Positions 1 to 10,481 of a stretch of 64,000 nt of DNA are shown one piece after another. The notes under the pieces were generated by a model. That model was not told the DNA's origin, ran no database searches, and saw only the letters and a list, made by a program, of their open reading frames with translations. Numbering within the stretch: the stretch's first letter is position 1; every line of letters starts with the position of its first letter. The position numbers and the translations under genes are program-made. Origin of the DNA: Corallococcus silvisoli (GTDB lineage Bacteria; Myxococcota; Myxococcia; Myxococcales; Myxococcaceae); assembly GCF_009909145.1 (NCBI RefSeq), contig NZ_JAAAPJ010000001.1, forward strand, positions 248,001 through 312,000. Reading direction: 5' to 3'.

Positions 1-381
1 GGCACGGCCCGCGATGCCCAGGCCCAGGATGAGCTCAGCGACGGCCTGGGCGAGGTGGCCCGCACCGCCCCCGAGGAGCTGGTGACCGCCCTGCGCACCG
101 CGAGCGCCGGCGAGCGCGACGCGACCGTCACCCTGCTGGCCCAGGGGCTGGTGAAGGGCGGGGACACCACCCATCCCTTCTGGAAGTCCCTGCGCAAGCT
201 GGGCACCGGCGGCGCGGATTCGCAGCTCACCGCCTTCGCCAAGGGGCTGGACTCCACCCTCACCATCAAGACCGCCGAGGCCCGCACCACCCAGCGCGCC
301 CAGCCGGTCCAGGTGGTGGCGCCGGGCTCCGCCTCGCCCGACGCCGTGCCCGCCTCCGGCGTCCTCCGCCCGGGCGGGTAG
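1..381 (+). CDS. C-terminal end of an unrecognised protein (5' end outside window)
   Basis: The frame is open from the first base and ends at TAG 379-381, giving the last 126 residues of a larger protein. The GTG at 55 is only an internal valine, since the frame continues upstream with normal codon use. The visible part is helical and charged, then ends in a low-complexity Pro/Ala/Ser/Val tail (from about base 300). I see no catalytic motif, membrane segment or cysteine pattern and do not recognise a family. A GC-rich hairpin follows about 20 bases after the stop, so the transcript probably ends before ssb. Confidence 0.6.
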   Translation, partial: GTARDAQAQDELSDGLGEVARTAPEELVTALRTASAGERDATVTLLAQGLVKGGDTTHPFWKSLRKLGTGGADSQLTAFAKGLDSTLTIKTAEARTTQRAQPVQVVAPGSASPDAVPASGVLRPGG

Positions 382-401
382 GCTCCCGCCGCCGGCCTCC
401 G

Positions 402-428
402 CCGCCCGGGACGCACGGCCCCGGGCGG
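402..428. terminator. GC-rich hairpin after the first gene
   Basis: A perfect 9-bp stem (CCGCCCGGG 402-410 with CCCGGGCGG 420-428) closes a 9-nt loop just after the stop of the first gene. It has no T-tract, so termination is only inferred. Confidence 0.3.
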
Positions 429-621
429 CCGCCCTCCCAGCACCCGCGCAACCCCCTGGAATCCCAGCGCCTCCCGACCAGGGAGCAGGCGGGCGTGCGC
501 CCTGGCCGGAATCTGGCCGGGGGAATGTCAGTGGTGGATGCTATGGGCTGAAGGACCTGTCGGGGCGTCTGGCCCCGCGGGTTGTGCCGGGCCCTTGGTG
601 GGCCGGGTTTCGGGAGGAAAC

Positions 622-1143
622 ATGGCTGGTGGCGTGAACAAGGTCATTCTCATTGGCAATCTCGGGGCGGACCCCGAAGTGCGCTTCACCCCGGGCGGTC
701 AGGCCGTGGCGAACTTCCGCATCGCGACGAGCGAGAGCTGGAACGACAAGAACGGCCAGAAGCAGGAGCGCACCGAGTGGCACCGCATCGTCGTCTGGGG
801 AAAGCTCGCGGAGCTGTGCGGCGAGTACCTCAAGAAGGGGCGGCAGTGCTTCGTCGAGGGCCGTCTGCAGACGCGTGAGTGGATGGATAAGGAGAACAAG
901 AAGAACTACACCACCGAGGTCGTCGCCACCTCCGTCACCTTCCTCGGCGGCCGTGACGCCGGCGAGGGCTACAGCGGCGGCAGCGGTAGCGGCGGCGGAC
1001 GCCGGCAGCAGCAGGGCGGTGGCAACGGCGGCTACTCGCAGGGCCGGGACGACTACGGCCAGCCGCCCCCCATGGGCATGGACGACGGCGGGAACATGGG
1101 CGGTGGCCACTCCGGCGGCACGGACGAAGACATCCCGTTCTGA
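622..1143 (+). CDS. ssb: Single-stranded DNA-binding protein SSB
   Basis: This is the 173-aa single-stranded DNA-binding protein used in replication, recombination and repair. Residues 1-115 form the OB fold: [19 protein letters not shown], then the family patterns [14 protein letters not shown] and [16 protein letters not shown] Gly/Gln/Arg-rich disordered linker follows. The acidic tip ends DEDIPF, the conserved peptide that recruits partner proteins. The ATG at 622 is chosen because GGGAGGAAA (612-620) is a good Shine-Dalgarno sequence and the OB fold begins there. The frame is open upstream to 538 but that part is not SSB-like. It is monocistronic and convergent with sdhC across a bidirectional terminator. 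Confidence 0.97.
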   Translation: MAGGVNKVILIGNLGADPEVRFTPGGQAVANFRIATSESWNDKNGQKQERTEWHRIVVWGKLAELCGEYLKKGRQCFVEGRLQTREWMDKENKKNYTTEVVATSVTFLGGRDAGEGYSGGSGSGGGRRQQQGGGNGGYSQGRDDYGQPPPMGMDDGGNMGGGHSGGTDEDIPF

Positions 1144-1160
1144 CGCGCGGGGGCCCACCC

Positions 1161-1215
1161 CTGAAAAGCGAACCGGCCGCTCCTGGACGTCAGGGGCGGC
1201 CGGTCGTGTTTTCAG
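1161..1215. terminator. Bidirectional intrinsic terminator between ssb and sdhC
   Basis: The inner stem ACCGGCCGC (1172-1180) pairs with GCGGCCGGT (1196-1204). Outer arms CTGAAAA (1161-1167) and TTTTCAG (1209-1215) extend it and supply a T-run on both strands. It sits between the convergent ends of ssb and sdhC. Confidence 0.75.
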
Positions 1216-1254
1216 GGGGCGCCCCGTCGGAGCGCCCCGGCCTCGGCGCTGCCT

Positions 1255-1938
1255 TCAGCCGACGTCCATGCCGCCCGGGCCGTACGCCGCGCCCGCCGTG
1301 TAGAGGGCGTAGATGGCGCCCCAGGACATGGCCAGCAGGACCAGGAAGATGAGGATGGTGAAGGGCTCGAAGCGGCGCATGGAGCGGTCGCTGGCGAAGA
1401 TGCCCCAGCCCATGGCGAACGTCTGGAGGCCGTTGGCCAGGTGGAACGCGGTGCCCAGCGTGCCCAGCAGGTAGACCATCAGCGTGGGGCCGTGGAAGCG
1501 CATCTCCCGCGCGATGTCCGCGAAGGGCTCCGCGTGGCCCTCCACCAGGCGCGGGTGCAGGAAGGCCAGCCAGATGTGCGCGCCCAGGAACGCGAGCACG
1601 CCCAGGCCCGCCACGCGCTGCACGAGGAACTTGAGGTTGCCGTAGTTGTTGTAGGCGAGGTTGTTCGGCTTGAAGCTGAACATCCGCACCATGCCCCACG
1701 CGGCGTGGATGAGCAGCGGCAGGATGACGATGATGAACGTGAACGCCTGGGCGAACGGGTTCGCGTACTCCGTCACCGACTTTTCCCAGGCCGCCGCGCC
1801 GTAGAAGGCGGACAGGTTGTTCCACAGATGGTTGATGACCCAGATGCTCAGGGGCATCACGGCGAGGAACGACCCCAGCCGAGACTTCAACAGGGGCGTC
1901 CGGTCGGTGATGGCTTCGGCGGTGGCTTGGGTGCTCAT
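1255..1938 (-). CDS. sdhC: Succinate dehydrogenase cytochrome b subunit (SdhC, Bacillus-type)
   Basis: A 227-aa integral membrane protein of the single-subunit, di-heme b558 type that anchors SdhAB to the membrane and passes electrons to quinone. Five hydrophobic segments are visible (about residues 25-45, 65-85, 105-125, 150-172 and 195-215). Candidate heme-ligand histidines lie in NHLWNNL, LLIHAAWG, GAHIWLAFLH and FHLANGLQTF. The family is normally encoded as sdhCAB, but here the gene stands alone: ssb is convergent downstream and hslO divergent upstream. A possible -10 (TATAAA, minus strand at 2026-2031) lies about 90 nt upstream. The genes for SdhA and SdhB must be elsewhere, or this is an extra copy. 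Confidence 0.92.
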   Translation of the reverse strand: MSTQATAEAITDRTPLLKSRLGSFLAVMPLSIWVINHLWNNLSAFYGAAAWEKSVTEYANPFAQAFTFIIVILPLLIHAAWGMVRMFSFKPNNLAYNNYGNLKFLVQRVAGLGVLAFLGAHIWLAFLHPRLVEGHAEPFADIAREMRFHGPTLMVYLLGTLGTAFHLANGLQTFAMGWGIFASDRSMRRFEPFTILIFLVLLAMSWGAIYALYTAGAAYGPGGMDVG

Positions 1939-2211
1939 CGAGTCTCCAGCGCGGGCACGCGGATGGGTGGGGTGGAGAACCCCCGCGAGCCCAAGTCAGG
2001 GCCGGTGATGACGGCCAGGGGGCGGTTTATAGCCGTTCCTTCCCTCCCGCTGGATTTCTTCCGCATCCGCCCGTGCCAGCCGGGGCACACCGACTCATAA
2101 GCGCTGGCGATGCCAGCCCCCCGCCCTGACTGCTGGCCGGCGAGCGGCCGTCCCGCCCCCGCCCCTCTTCCGTTGGCGGGCGCGACCGGCTGGGGCACGC
2201 TAACCCACCCT

Positions 2212-3105
2212 ATGCCCGATGAGCTTGTCAGTGGATTGTTGAAGGCGTCGGACCTGCGTCTGGTCCTGGCCACCACCGGGGCCCTGTCCCGCCAGGCCCG
2301 CGCCTCGCACCAGAGCATGCCGGCCTCCGCCGCCCTCCTGTCCCAGGGCCTCACCGCCGCCGCCCTCATGGGCGCGCTCCGCAAGGGCACGGACTCCCGG
2401 ATCAACCTGCAATTGGAGTGCGACGGCCCCCTGCGCGGCCTCTTCGTGGACGGCGACGCGAACGGCGTCGTGCGCGGCTACGTGAAGAACACGCTGGTGG
2501 AATACGTGGGCACCGAGGGCCACTACCACTGGCGGCCGGTGCTGGGGAACCACGGCTTCCTGTCCGTGCTGCGCGACCAGGGCGGCGGCGAATACTACCG
2601 CTCCTCCGTGGAGCTGGAGCACTTCGACCTGGTGGCGGACCTGGAGCGCTACTTCCACCAGTCCGATCAGGTGCCCTCGCACCTGCTGATGACGCAGCTG
2701 CCCGGCGTGGTGGACGGCCAGGAGGACGCGCTGGGAACCGTGGTGGGGCTGCTCGTGCAGCCCCTGCCCAACGGGGACAAGGACGCCTTCCACGCGCTGG
2801 GCACCCGGCTGCGGGCGCAGTTCGAGACGGCGGTGCGGGCCCACGCCCGGGACGGGGCGCTGACGCTCCTGCGGTCGCTGGTGCCGGAGGCGGACCTGGA
2901 GGTCATGTCGCGCTACCCCCTGCGCTTCACCTGTTCGTGCAGCCGCGACCGCGTGAAGCTCGCGCTGCTGGCCATGGGGCGCGAGGAGCTCCAGGACCTG
3001 CTGGAGAAGGAAGGCCAGGCGGAGGCCACCTGCCAGTTCTGCACGACGCGCTATGTCATCCCGGGCGCGGAGATCCAGCAGATGCTCACGGAGGGAAGCG
3101 CCTGA
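2212..3105 (+). CDS. hslO: Hsp33 redox-regulated chaperone
   Basis: A 297-aa cytosolic holdase chaperone that is activated by oxidation, when zinc is released from a C-terminal cysteine cluster. The cluster is complete: C241-x-C243, then 30 residues, then C274-x2-C277 (TCSCSRDR and ATCQFCTTR). The N-terminal dimerisation domain shows the family pattern SRINLQLECDGPLRGLFVDG and GNHGFLSVLRD. The frame is open from 2110, but homology starts at MPDELVSG, so ATG 2212 is chosen. No clear Shine-Dalgarno sequence precedes it. The gene is divergent from sdhC and probably monocistronic. Confidence 0.95.
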   Translation: MPDELVSGLLKASDLRLVLATTGALSRQARASHQSMPASAALLSQGLTAAALMGALRKGTDSRINLQLECDGPLRGLFVDGDANGVVRGYVKNTLVEYVGTEGHYHWRPVLGNHGFLSVLRDQGGGEYYRSSVELEHFDLVADLERYFHQSDQVPSHLLMTQLPGVVDGQEDALGTVVGLLVQPLPNGDKDAFHALGTRLRAQFETAVRAHARDGALTLLRSLVPEADLEVMSRYPLRFTCSCSRDRVKLALLAMGREELQDLLEKEGQAEATCQFCTTRYVIPGAEIQQMLTEGSA

Positions 3106-3270
3106 CGGTGGAACCCGGGGGAAGCCCCCTGTCGTGAAGACAGACATCCCCCCGTCCCGGAGGATGTTTCAACGCTTCACACCGTTCAGGAAAGCAGGCG
3201 CGGCGGTTGTGGCGGGGTCGCGATGCTCGGGATATGACAGGGCCGCCTCACCTCACCCGGAGCTTTCGTC

Positions 3271-3966
3271 GTGGCCATCAAGCGGGCAGCGCCGCCGAAG
3301 TCCCAGGACCAGCGCAAGCCTTCCCCGAAGTCCGCCGTGCCCTCCGCGTCCCAGAAGAAGGACGCGGAGAAGCTGGTCTCCATTCCCACCGACCTGGTCC
3401 TGGCGCCGCAGGTGGAAGCGCCGCGCCAGCCCACCGGGCGTGACCAGTCCCGGCAGAAGTCCACCGGCGTGGTGGAGCTGTCGTGGGCGGAGTTCGACCG
3501 CTCGGTGCAGAAGCTGGCGCGCGCCATCCGTCAGGCGTGGGAGCCGCAGGCGGTGGTGGGCGTGGCCCACGGCGGCGTGTTCGTGGGCGGGGCGCTCGCG
3601 GGCGCGCTCGGCTGCGAGTTCTTCCCCGTGCGCATCAGCCGCCGCAGCCGCGACAAGGCCGAGCGCACCAAGGAGCGCGGCCAGCCCCAGGTGGGCGGGG
3701 AGATGCCCTCGGAGCTCAAGGGCCGCCGCGTGCTCATCGTGGATGACATCGCCTCCAGCGGGGACACGCTGGAGCTGGCGACGACGCTGGCGCGCAAGGT
3801 GGGCGCGAAGGAGATCCGCACGGCGTGCCTGGTGGCGCGGCCGGAGGGCTTCACGCCGGACCACGTGGGGCTGTCCACCGACTCGCTCTTCGTCTTCCCC
3901 TGGGACTACGAGCCGGTGATGGGCGAGGCCCACTTCGACGACGACCCGGACAAGGCCGGGGCTTGA
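3271..3966 (+). CDS. Phosphoribosyltransferase-domain protein (xanthine/hypoxanthine PRTase-like)
   Basis: A 231-aa cytosolic protein with a GTG start. Residues 1-65 are a basic, Lys/Pro/Ser-rich, probably disordered extension. Residues 70-220 are a type I PRTase fold with the PRPP-binding motif [13 protein letters not shown] (154-166). The upstream loop [13 protein letters not shown] also fits, and VFPWDYEP near the C terminus resembles the base-binding end of Gpt-type enzymes. The substrate cannot be told from sequence; xanthine or hypoxanthine is likeliest by family. It ends 27 nt before selB on the same strand and may be cotranscribed with it. Confidence 0.8.
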   Translation: MAIKRAAPPKSQDQRKPSPKSAVPSASQKKDAEKLVSIPTDLVLAPQVEAPRQPTGRDQSRQKSTGVVELSWAEFDRSVQKLARAIRQAWEPQAVVGVAHGGVFVGGALAGALGCEFFPVRISRRSRDKAERTKERGQPQVGGEMPSELKGRRVLIVDDIASSGDTLELATTLARKVGAKEIRTACLVARPEGFTPDHVGLSTDSLFVFPWDYEPVMGEAHFDDDPDKAGA

Positions 3967-3993
3967 GCCCGGGACCCGGGCGCTGACGCGGCG

Positions 3994-5922
3994 ATGATCA
4001 TCGGGACGGCGGGGCACATCGACCACGGCAAGACGTCCCTGGTGAAGGCGCTGACGGGCATCGACACCGACCGGCTCCCGGAGGAGAAGCGGCGGGGCAT
4101 CACGCTGGAGCTGGGCTTCGCCCACCTGTCCCTGGCTGGCGGCCAGGAGGCGGGCGTGGTGGACGTGCCCGGCCACGAGCGCTTCGTGAAGGCCATGGCC
4201 GCGGGCGCGGGCGGCGTGGACCTGGCGGTGCTGGTGGTGGCCGCGGACGAGGGCGTCATGCCCCAGACCCGCGAGCACCTGGACATCTGCCGGCTGCTCG
4301 GCGTGAAGGCCGGCGTCGTCGCGCTCACCAAGGCGGACCTGCTGGACGCCCTGGGCGACGACTGGCGCGCGCTGGTGGAGGCGGACCTCGCCTCGCTCAC
4401 CACCGGCACCTTCCTGGAGTCCGCTCCCGTGGTGCCGGTGTCCGCGAAGACGGGCGCGGGCCTGACGGACCTGAAGGCGGCGCTCGGCCGCGCGGGCGCC
4501 ACGCTGCCGCGGCGGCCCTCCGAAGGGCCGGTGTTCCTCCCGGTGGACCGGGCCTTCACCATCAAGGGCTTCGGCACGGTGGTGACGGGCACGCTGCTGT
4601 CCGGCGCGCTGGCGGTGGATGAAGCGGTGGCGTTCCTTCCGGGGGCGCCCGGGGCCCGTCCGGGGCCGTTCCGCGTGCGGGGCGTGCAGGTGCACGGGCA
4701 GCCGGTGCCTCGCGTGGAGGCGGGGCAGCGCGCGGCGGTGAACGTGGCGGACGCGCAGACGGAGGACCTCCACCGGGGCATGGTGCTCACGCGCGCGGGT
4801 GAGCTGCCGGAGACGTCCATGCTGGACGTGGAGCTGACGCTGCTGCCCGCGGCCGAAGCGCCGCTCGCGAAGCGCCGCAAGCTGCTGCTGCACCTGGGGA
4901 CCGCGCAGGTGGAGGCCACGGTGGCGCTGCTGGACCTGGACTCGCTTTCGCCCGGGGAGACGGGGCTCGCGCAGCTGCGGCTGGAGTCCCCGGTGGGGGC
5001 GCTCGTGGGTCAGCGCTTCATCCTGCGCGGCTCGCGCGCGCTGCCGGGGCGGGGCGCCACGGTGGCCGGGGGGCGCGTGCTCTCCATCACCCCGCCGCGC
5101 CGTCGCCGGGGCGCGTCCGCGGTGGTGCGGCCGCTGCTGGAGTCGGACGCGGCCGGACAGGTGGCCTGGCTGCTGCGGCAGGCGGGCTACGCGGGGCTCA
5201 CGCAGACGGAGCTGTTCGGCCGCTCGGGGCTGGGGCCGAAGGTGCTCGCGCGCACGCTGGAGCTGCTGGGCGCGAAGGGGCAGGTGCTGCTGGTGGACCG
5301 CGACAAGCGGCTCTACGTGGCGCACGACGTGTTCGACGGGCTGCGCCAGCGCGCGCTCGCGTTGCTCGCTGCGTTCCACGAGCGCGAGCCGATGCGCGAG
5401 GGCCTGCCGCGCGAGGAGCTCCGCCAGCGGCTCTCCTCCGGGCTGGACGCGCGGCTGTTCCAGCGCGTGGTGCAGGCGCTGGTGGACGCGGGGCAGGTGG
5501 AGGCGGAGAAGGACGTGGTGCGCCTCCAAGGCCGGGGCCGCACGCTGACCCTGGGGGACGAGGCCGCGCGCACGCGCCTGTCCGCGGAGCTGTCCGCGGC
5601 GGGGCTGGCGCCGCCCACCGTCACGGAGCTGGCGCTGAAGCTGTGCCTTCCCCCCGCGAAGCTCCAGGAGCTCTTGAAGGTGCTGGTGGCCACGGGCACG
5701 GGCGTGCGCGTGAGCGAGGAGCTGTGCTTCGACGCGGGCGCGCTCGACGAGCTGCGCGCGCGGCTGGTGACGTACCTGAAGGAACAGAAGGAGATCACCA
5801 CGCAGGACTTCAAGGAACTGGTGGGGCAGAGCCGCAAGTTCACCATCCCCCTGTCGGAGTACTTCGACCGCGAGAAGGTGACGCTGCGGGTGGGTGACAA
5901 GCGGGTCCTGCGTCGCGGATGA
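3994..5922 (+). CDS. selB: Selenocysteine-specific elongation factor SelB
   Basis: A 642-aa GTPase that brings Sec-tRNA to UGA codons followed by a SECIS element. The EF-Tu-like G domain carries [11 protein letters not shown] (G1), the G2 region [21 protein letters not shown] (G3) and TKADLL (G4). SelB-type beta-barrel domains follow to about residue 370. The last ~270 residues are tandem winged helices, ending in the typical [21 protein letters not shown] segment. ATG 3994 starts directly on the G domain. The stop overlaps the pxrK start by 4 nt (ATGA), implying translational coupling to an unrelated regulator. selA, selC and any selenoprotein gene are not in this window. Confidence 0.95.
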   Translation: MIIGTAGHIDHGKTSLVKALTGIDTDRLPEEKRRGITLELGFAHLSLAGGQEAGVVDVPGHERFVKAMAAGAGGVDLAVLVVAADEGVMPQTREHLDICRLLGVKAGVVALTKADLLDALGDDWRALVEADLASLTTGTFLESAPVVPVSAKTGAGLTDLKAALGRAGATLPRRPSEGPVFLPVDRAFTIKGFGTVVTGTLLSGALAVDEAVAFLPGAPGARPGPFRVRGVQVHGQPVPRVEAGQRAAVNVADAQTEDLHRGMVLTRAGELPETSMLDVELTLLPAAEAPLAKRRKLLLHLGTAQVEATVALLDLDSLSPGETGLAQLRLESPVGALVGQRFILRGSRALPGRGATVAGGRVLSITPPRRRRGASAVVRPLLESDAAGQVAWLLRQAGYAGLTQTELFGRSGLGPKVLARTLELLGAKGQVLLVDRDKRLYVAHDVFDGLRQRALALLAAFHEREPMREGLPREELRQRLSSGLDARLFQRVVQALVDAGQVEAEKDVVRLQGRGRTLTLGDEAARTRLSAELSAAGLAPPTVTELALKLCLPPAKLQELLKVLVATGTGVRVSEELCFDAGALDELRARLVTYLKEQKEITTQDFKELVGQSRKFTIPLSEYFDREKVTLRVGDKRVLRRG

Positions 5923-8434
5923 GTCCCAAGGCCTACAGCGTGGGGGCGTTGCGCGCCCTGGTGGAGCCCTTCTCCAATCCCATGCTGGTGCTGGAGGGGG
6001 AGGGGCGCGTCTGGGTGGCGAACGACGCGTACGCGCGGCTCCTGGGCCTGCCCCTGGAGCAGGTGGAGGGCCACTCCTTCCTGGACTTCGTGCAGCCCGA
6101 GGAGCGCAGCCGGCTGGCGGACCGCTACCAGCGGCTGGCCGCGGGCTCGCCGCTGGATGGGCGCATGCAGCTCTACCGGGTGAGCAGCCTCCAGGGGCAG
6201 CTGAACGAGGTCTGCGTGCAGGGCTCCCGGCTGCTGCTGGAGGGCGGCGGCCACGGCCTGCTCCTCAACTGCATCGTCCAGCCGGACCGCCCCCTGGAGC
6301 TGGCGGTGGCGGAGCGGCTGGTGGACACCTCCGCGGGGCTGGTGTCCGCGCGCTCGGAGGAGGCGGTGCGGCGCGTGGCGCTGGCGGGCCTGGAGGCCGC
6401 GGGCTTCCGGGCGCGGCTCCTGCGCTGGGAGGGCACGCGGCTGGTGGTGCGCGACGGCGTGCCCCCGCCCGCGGACGCGCACCTGGCGCTGGAGGCGCTG
6501 TCGGATGGCCGGCCGGTGTTCGGCGGCGCGGACCAGGCGCAGCCCACGCACGCGTACCTGCCGGTGGGCGGGCCGCGGTCGGAGGTGCTGTGGGTGACGG
6601 GCCCGTGGGTGGCGCCCCGGCACGGCTCGGTGCTGACGCTGTTCGCGAAGGTGGTGGGCGCGGCGCTCGCGGACGCGAACCTCCAGGCGGACGGCGTGCG
6701 CAGCCGCTGGGAGGTGGAGGCGGTGGCGGAGATGGCGCGCTTCGTGGCGCAGCCCGTGCCCCCGCCGCCGGAGACGTTCCTCGCGCGGGTGGCGGAGCTG
6801 CTCCAGGCCCGCGCGGTGGCGCTGCACGTCGTCCCCGAGGCCGGCCAGGGCCCCCGGCTCCTCGCCCACGTGGGGCTGGAGGAGGGGAGCCCCATGGGCG
6901 TGGACGCGGGCCGCATCACGGGCGTGCTGCTGTCCGCCTCGCTCCGGGAGGACGGGGGCGTGCTGTCCTCGGAGGCCCAGGGGCGCGCGCTGGAGATGCT
7001 GTCCGCGGGCCGCTTCGGCGGTGGCACGGCGGCGCGGCTCACCCGGGGCGGGGAGGCCGTGGGGGTGGTGCAGGCGCTGCGTCCGAAGGAGCGCCCCTTC
7101 GACGAGCGCGACGCGCGGCTGCTGGCCGCGCTCGCGGAGCTGCTGGTGACGCTGCTGGAGCAGCGCCGCCTGCGCGCGGAGGCCGCGCGCCAGCTCACCG
7201 AGTCGCGCCTGCTCTTGGACCTGGCGCGCACCACGTCCGGCGTGCTGGAGACGGCGAGCATCCTGGACGTCGCGTCCGACTTCCTGGTGAACCTGCTGGA
7301 CGTGTCCAACTGCTTCATCCTGCTCTACGACGAGCAGGCCAAGCTGCTCCGCGGCGCGGCGGCGTCGGCGGCCCACCGGGACCTGTTCCGCACGGTGGTG
7401 GTGCCGCTCGACAGCCAGGACCTGGCCGCGCGCGTGGCCCGCGAGCGCAGGCCCATCGCCATCGAGGACCTGACGTCCGGGGGAGAGGCCGCCAGCGCCG
7501 CGCTCGTCGAGCGCCTGGGGGAGAAGGCCCTGCTGGGGCTGCCGCTCACCTCGCGCGAGGAGCTCATCGGCGTGGTGATGGTGGACGACGTGCGGGGGCC
7601 GCGCCCCTTCGGCCCGGAGCTCATCGACCTGGCGGAGGCGACGTGTGGCCAGCTCGCGCTGTCCATCGCCAACGCGCGCCTCTACGAGTCCCTGTGGGCG
7701 AGCTACGCGGAGCTGGCGGCCACCCGCGCGGAGATGGTGAAGCGCGAGCGGTTCACCGCGCTGGGCGAGCTGTCCGCCATCGTCGCGCACGAGGTGCGCA
7801 ACCCCCTGGGCGTCATCTTCAACGCGGTGGCCTCGCTCCGGCGCATCATGAAGCCTGAGGGGGACGCCGCCATGCTGCTGGACATCCTGGGGGAGGAGAG
7901 CGACCGGCTCAACCGGATGGTGGGCGACCTGCTGGACTTCACCCGCCCGCGCAACCCGGTGCTCCAGCCGGAGGACCTGCAGCGCGTGCTCCAGGACGCG
8001 CTGGAGGCCGCGAAGGCCCAGGGGACCACGGAGCGGCCGGTGTCCATCCACCTGGACGTGGAGCCCGACATGCCTCCGGTTCCCATGGACCGGCGGCTCA
8101 TCCGCCAGGCCTTGTTCGACGTGGCCGTCAACGCCATCCAGGCCATGCCCCAGGGAGGCCAGGTCCAGGTGCGTGCGCGCCGAGAGGCGCACGGCGGCCG
8201 CGAGCAGCTGCGCATCGACGTGGTGGATCAAGGCCCGGGCATCCCGGCCGAGCTGCTCCACCGCGTCTTCGAACCCTTCTTCACCACCAAGGCCCAGGGC
8301 ACGGGCCTGGGGCTCGCGGTGGTGAAGCGCATCCTGGAGGAGCACCGCGGCGAGATCGCCGTGGAGAGCAGCGTCCCGGGGCGCGGTACGACCTTCACTT
8401 TCTGGCTGCCGCTCATGCAGCCCCTGTCCTTCCC

Positions 8435-8438
<4 letters not shown>
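5919..8438 (+). CDS. pxrK: PAS/GAF sensor histidine kinase (PxrK)
   Basis: An 839-aa soluble sensor kinase with no membrane segment. An N-terminal PAS domain (about 12-110, VLEGEGRVWVANDAYARLLG) is followed by GAF-like regions (about 140-420 and 430-590). The HisKA phosphoacceptor is H624 in IVAHEVRNPLG. The HATPase_c domain has DVAVNAIQAM (N box), DQGPGIP and FTTKAQGTGLGLAVV. It overlaps both selB and pxrR by ATGA. The order kinase - sigma-54 regulator - sRNA - nuoN is that of the M. xanthus pxr locus, where the kinase immediately upstream of pxrR was named PxrK. I assign the name by synteny. The signal is unknown; two GAF regions suggest a cytosolic small molecule. Confidence 0.85.
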
Positions 8439-9868
<1,430 letters not shown>

Positions 9869-9926
9869 GGCCCCGGCGGCGCCTCGCACCACCTTCCAGG
9901 GTGAGTGCAGATCCGAAATCCGCCAC

Positions 9927-9982
9927 GTTCAGGGATGAAAAAAACAAGTCCCTGATTTCGTTCAGCGTTTTCATCCCTGAAA
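9927..9982. promoter_or_regulatory. Paired palindromes, candidate PxrR upstream activating sites
   Basis: Two copies of a TTTCA-N4-TGAAA-type palindrome lie 42 bp apart centre to centre: site 1 at 9927-9940 (first T is G) and site 2 at 9969-9982. The two are also inverted copies of each other: a 14-nt sequence at 9928-9941 is the exact reverse complement of 9968-9981. They are centred about 172 and 130 bp upstream of the predicted pxr start, a normal enhancer distance. Four helical turns separate them, so dimers would sit on the same face. Confidence 0.65.
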
Positions 9983-10079
9983 CGCGATTGCAGCCTTGCA
10001 ATGGGGGAGGGTGGGGGTGGGAGTGTCGTCCGGTCGTCCAAGTGCCTGAGAAGTCTGGAGTTTTGATCCGCGCGGGCAC

Positions 10080-10095
10080 TGGCATGGCACCTGCT
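10080..10095 (+). promoter_or_regulatory. Sigma-54 (-24/-12) promoter of the pxr sRNA
   Basis: TGGCAT (10080-10085), five bases, then CTGCT (10091-10095) match TGGCAC-N5-TTGCW, with the invariant GG and GC exactly 10 nt apart. Predicted transcription starts near 10106. The pxr sRNA of M. xanthus is known to be sigma-54 dependent. Confidence 0.8.
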
Positions 10096-10105
10096 AAAGG
10101 TTACG

Positions 10106-10226
10106 GCGGGACGCATCGAAGCGAGGTTGAAAGTGGTTCCCCCCCACCCTTTCAGCACTTCCGGTGTGTCACCTTGAGAAGACCCGCGGCCCGACACCCT
10201 CACGGGTGCCGGGCCGCCTTCTTTTC
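10106..10226 (+). ncRNA. pxr: Pxr developmental regulatory sRNA
   Basis: The transcript runs from the predicted -24/-12 start to the T-rich end of a strong terminator, about 120 nt, with no convincing ORF. One internal hairpin is GAAAG (10129-10133) with CTTTC (10149-10153), enclosing a C-rich loop. Then comes a single-stranded stretch (about 10154-10185) and the terminator stem (10186-10216). In Myxococcus xanthus, Pxr is an sRNA between a sigma-54 regulator gene and nuoN that blocks fruiting-body development while nutrients are available. The same neighbours in the same order are present here. The exact 5' end and processing are not visible. Confidence 0.8.
10186..10226 (+). terminator. Intrinsic terminator of pxr
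   Basis: GCGGCCCG-A-CACCC pairs with GGGTG-C-CGGGCCGC around a TCAC loop (10186-10216), one A-C mismatch in 14 positions, followed by cttcttttcc on the plus strand. Confidence 0.88.
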
Positions 10227-10312
10227 CCCCTCCCTCCTGCCTCGCTTCCGCCGCGCGTGACGCCTCGGGCGTCTGGGAACGGGCTCATGACGCCGTGAGC
10301 CACGCGGGGGAG

Positions 10313-10379
10313 CCATTTCATTTCTGAAATGCGGCGCGGGGGCGGGCACCCCCAGCCCTCCATTTCATTTCTGCAATGG
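10313..10379. promoter_or_regulatory. Two further TTTCA-N4-TGAAA palindromes downstream of pxr
   Basis: Two near-identical 19-nt sequences CCATTTCATTTCTG[A/C]AATG start at 10313 and 10360, 47 bp apart. Their cores (10316-10329 perfect; 10363-10376 with one change) match the palindromes upstream of pxr (site 2 and site 3 share 12 of 14 bases). They lie beyond the pxr terminator and before the 3' end of nuoN, so they are not explained by either gene. Downstream enhancer or silencer sites for PxrR are a possibility. Confidence 0.5.
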
Positions 10380-10481
10380 ACGTGGGTCCATGACGCCACG
10401 GGCCAGGCCCGCAACGACAACGCCCGCCAGGGCCGGGGGGGCCGAGGCGGGCGTCGGGTGCCGCGAGCTGCCGGCGGGAGG

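Noticed and set aside
3994..5922. Selenoprotein gene with in-frame UGA next to selB
   Set aside because: I saw no coding frame continuing past a TGA with family similarity near selB, so I do not claim a selenoprotein here.
5313..8345. Minus-strand open frame over selB and pxrK
   Set aside because: Same shadow effect; the plus strand carries intact SelB and kinase motifs.
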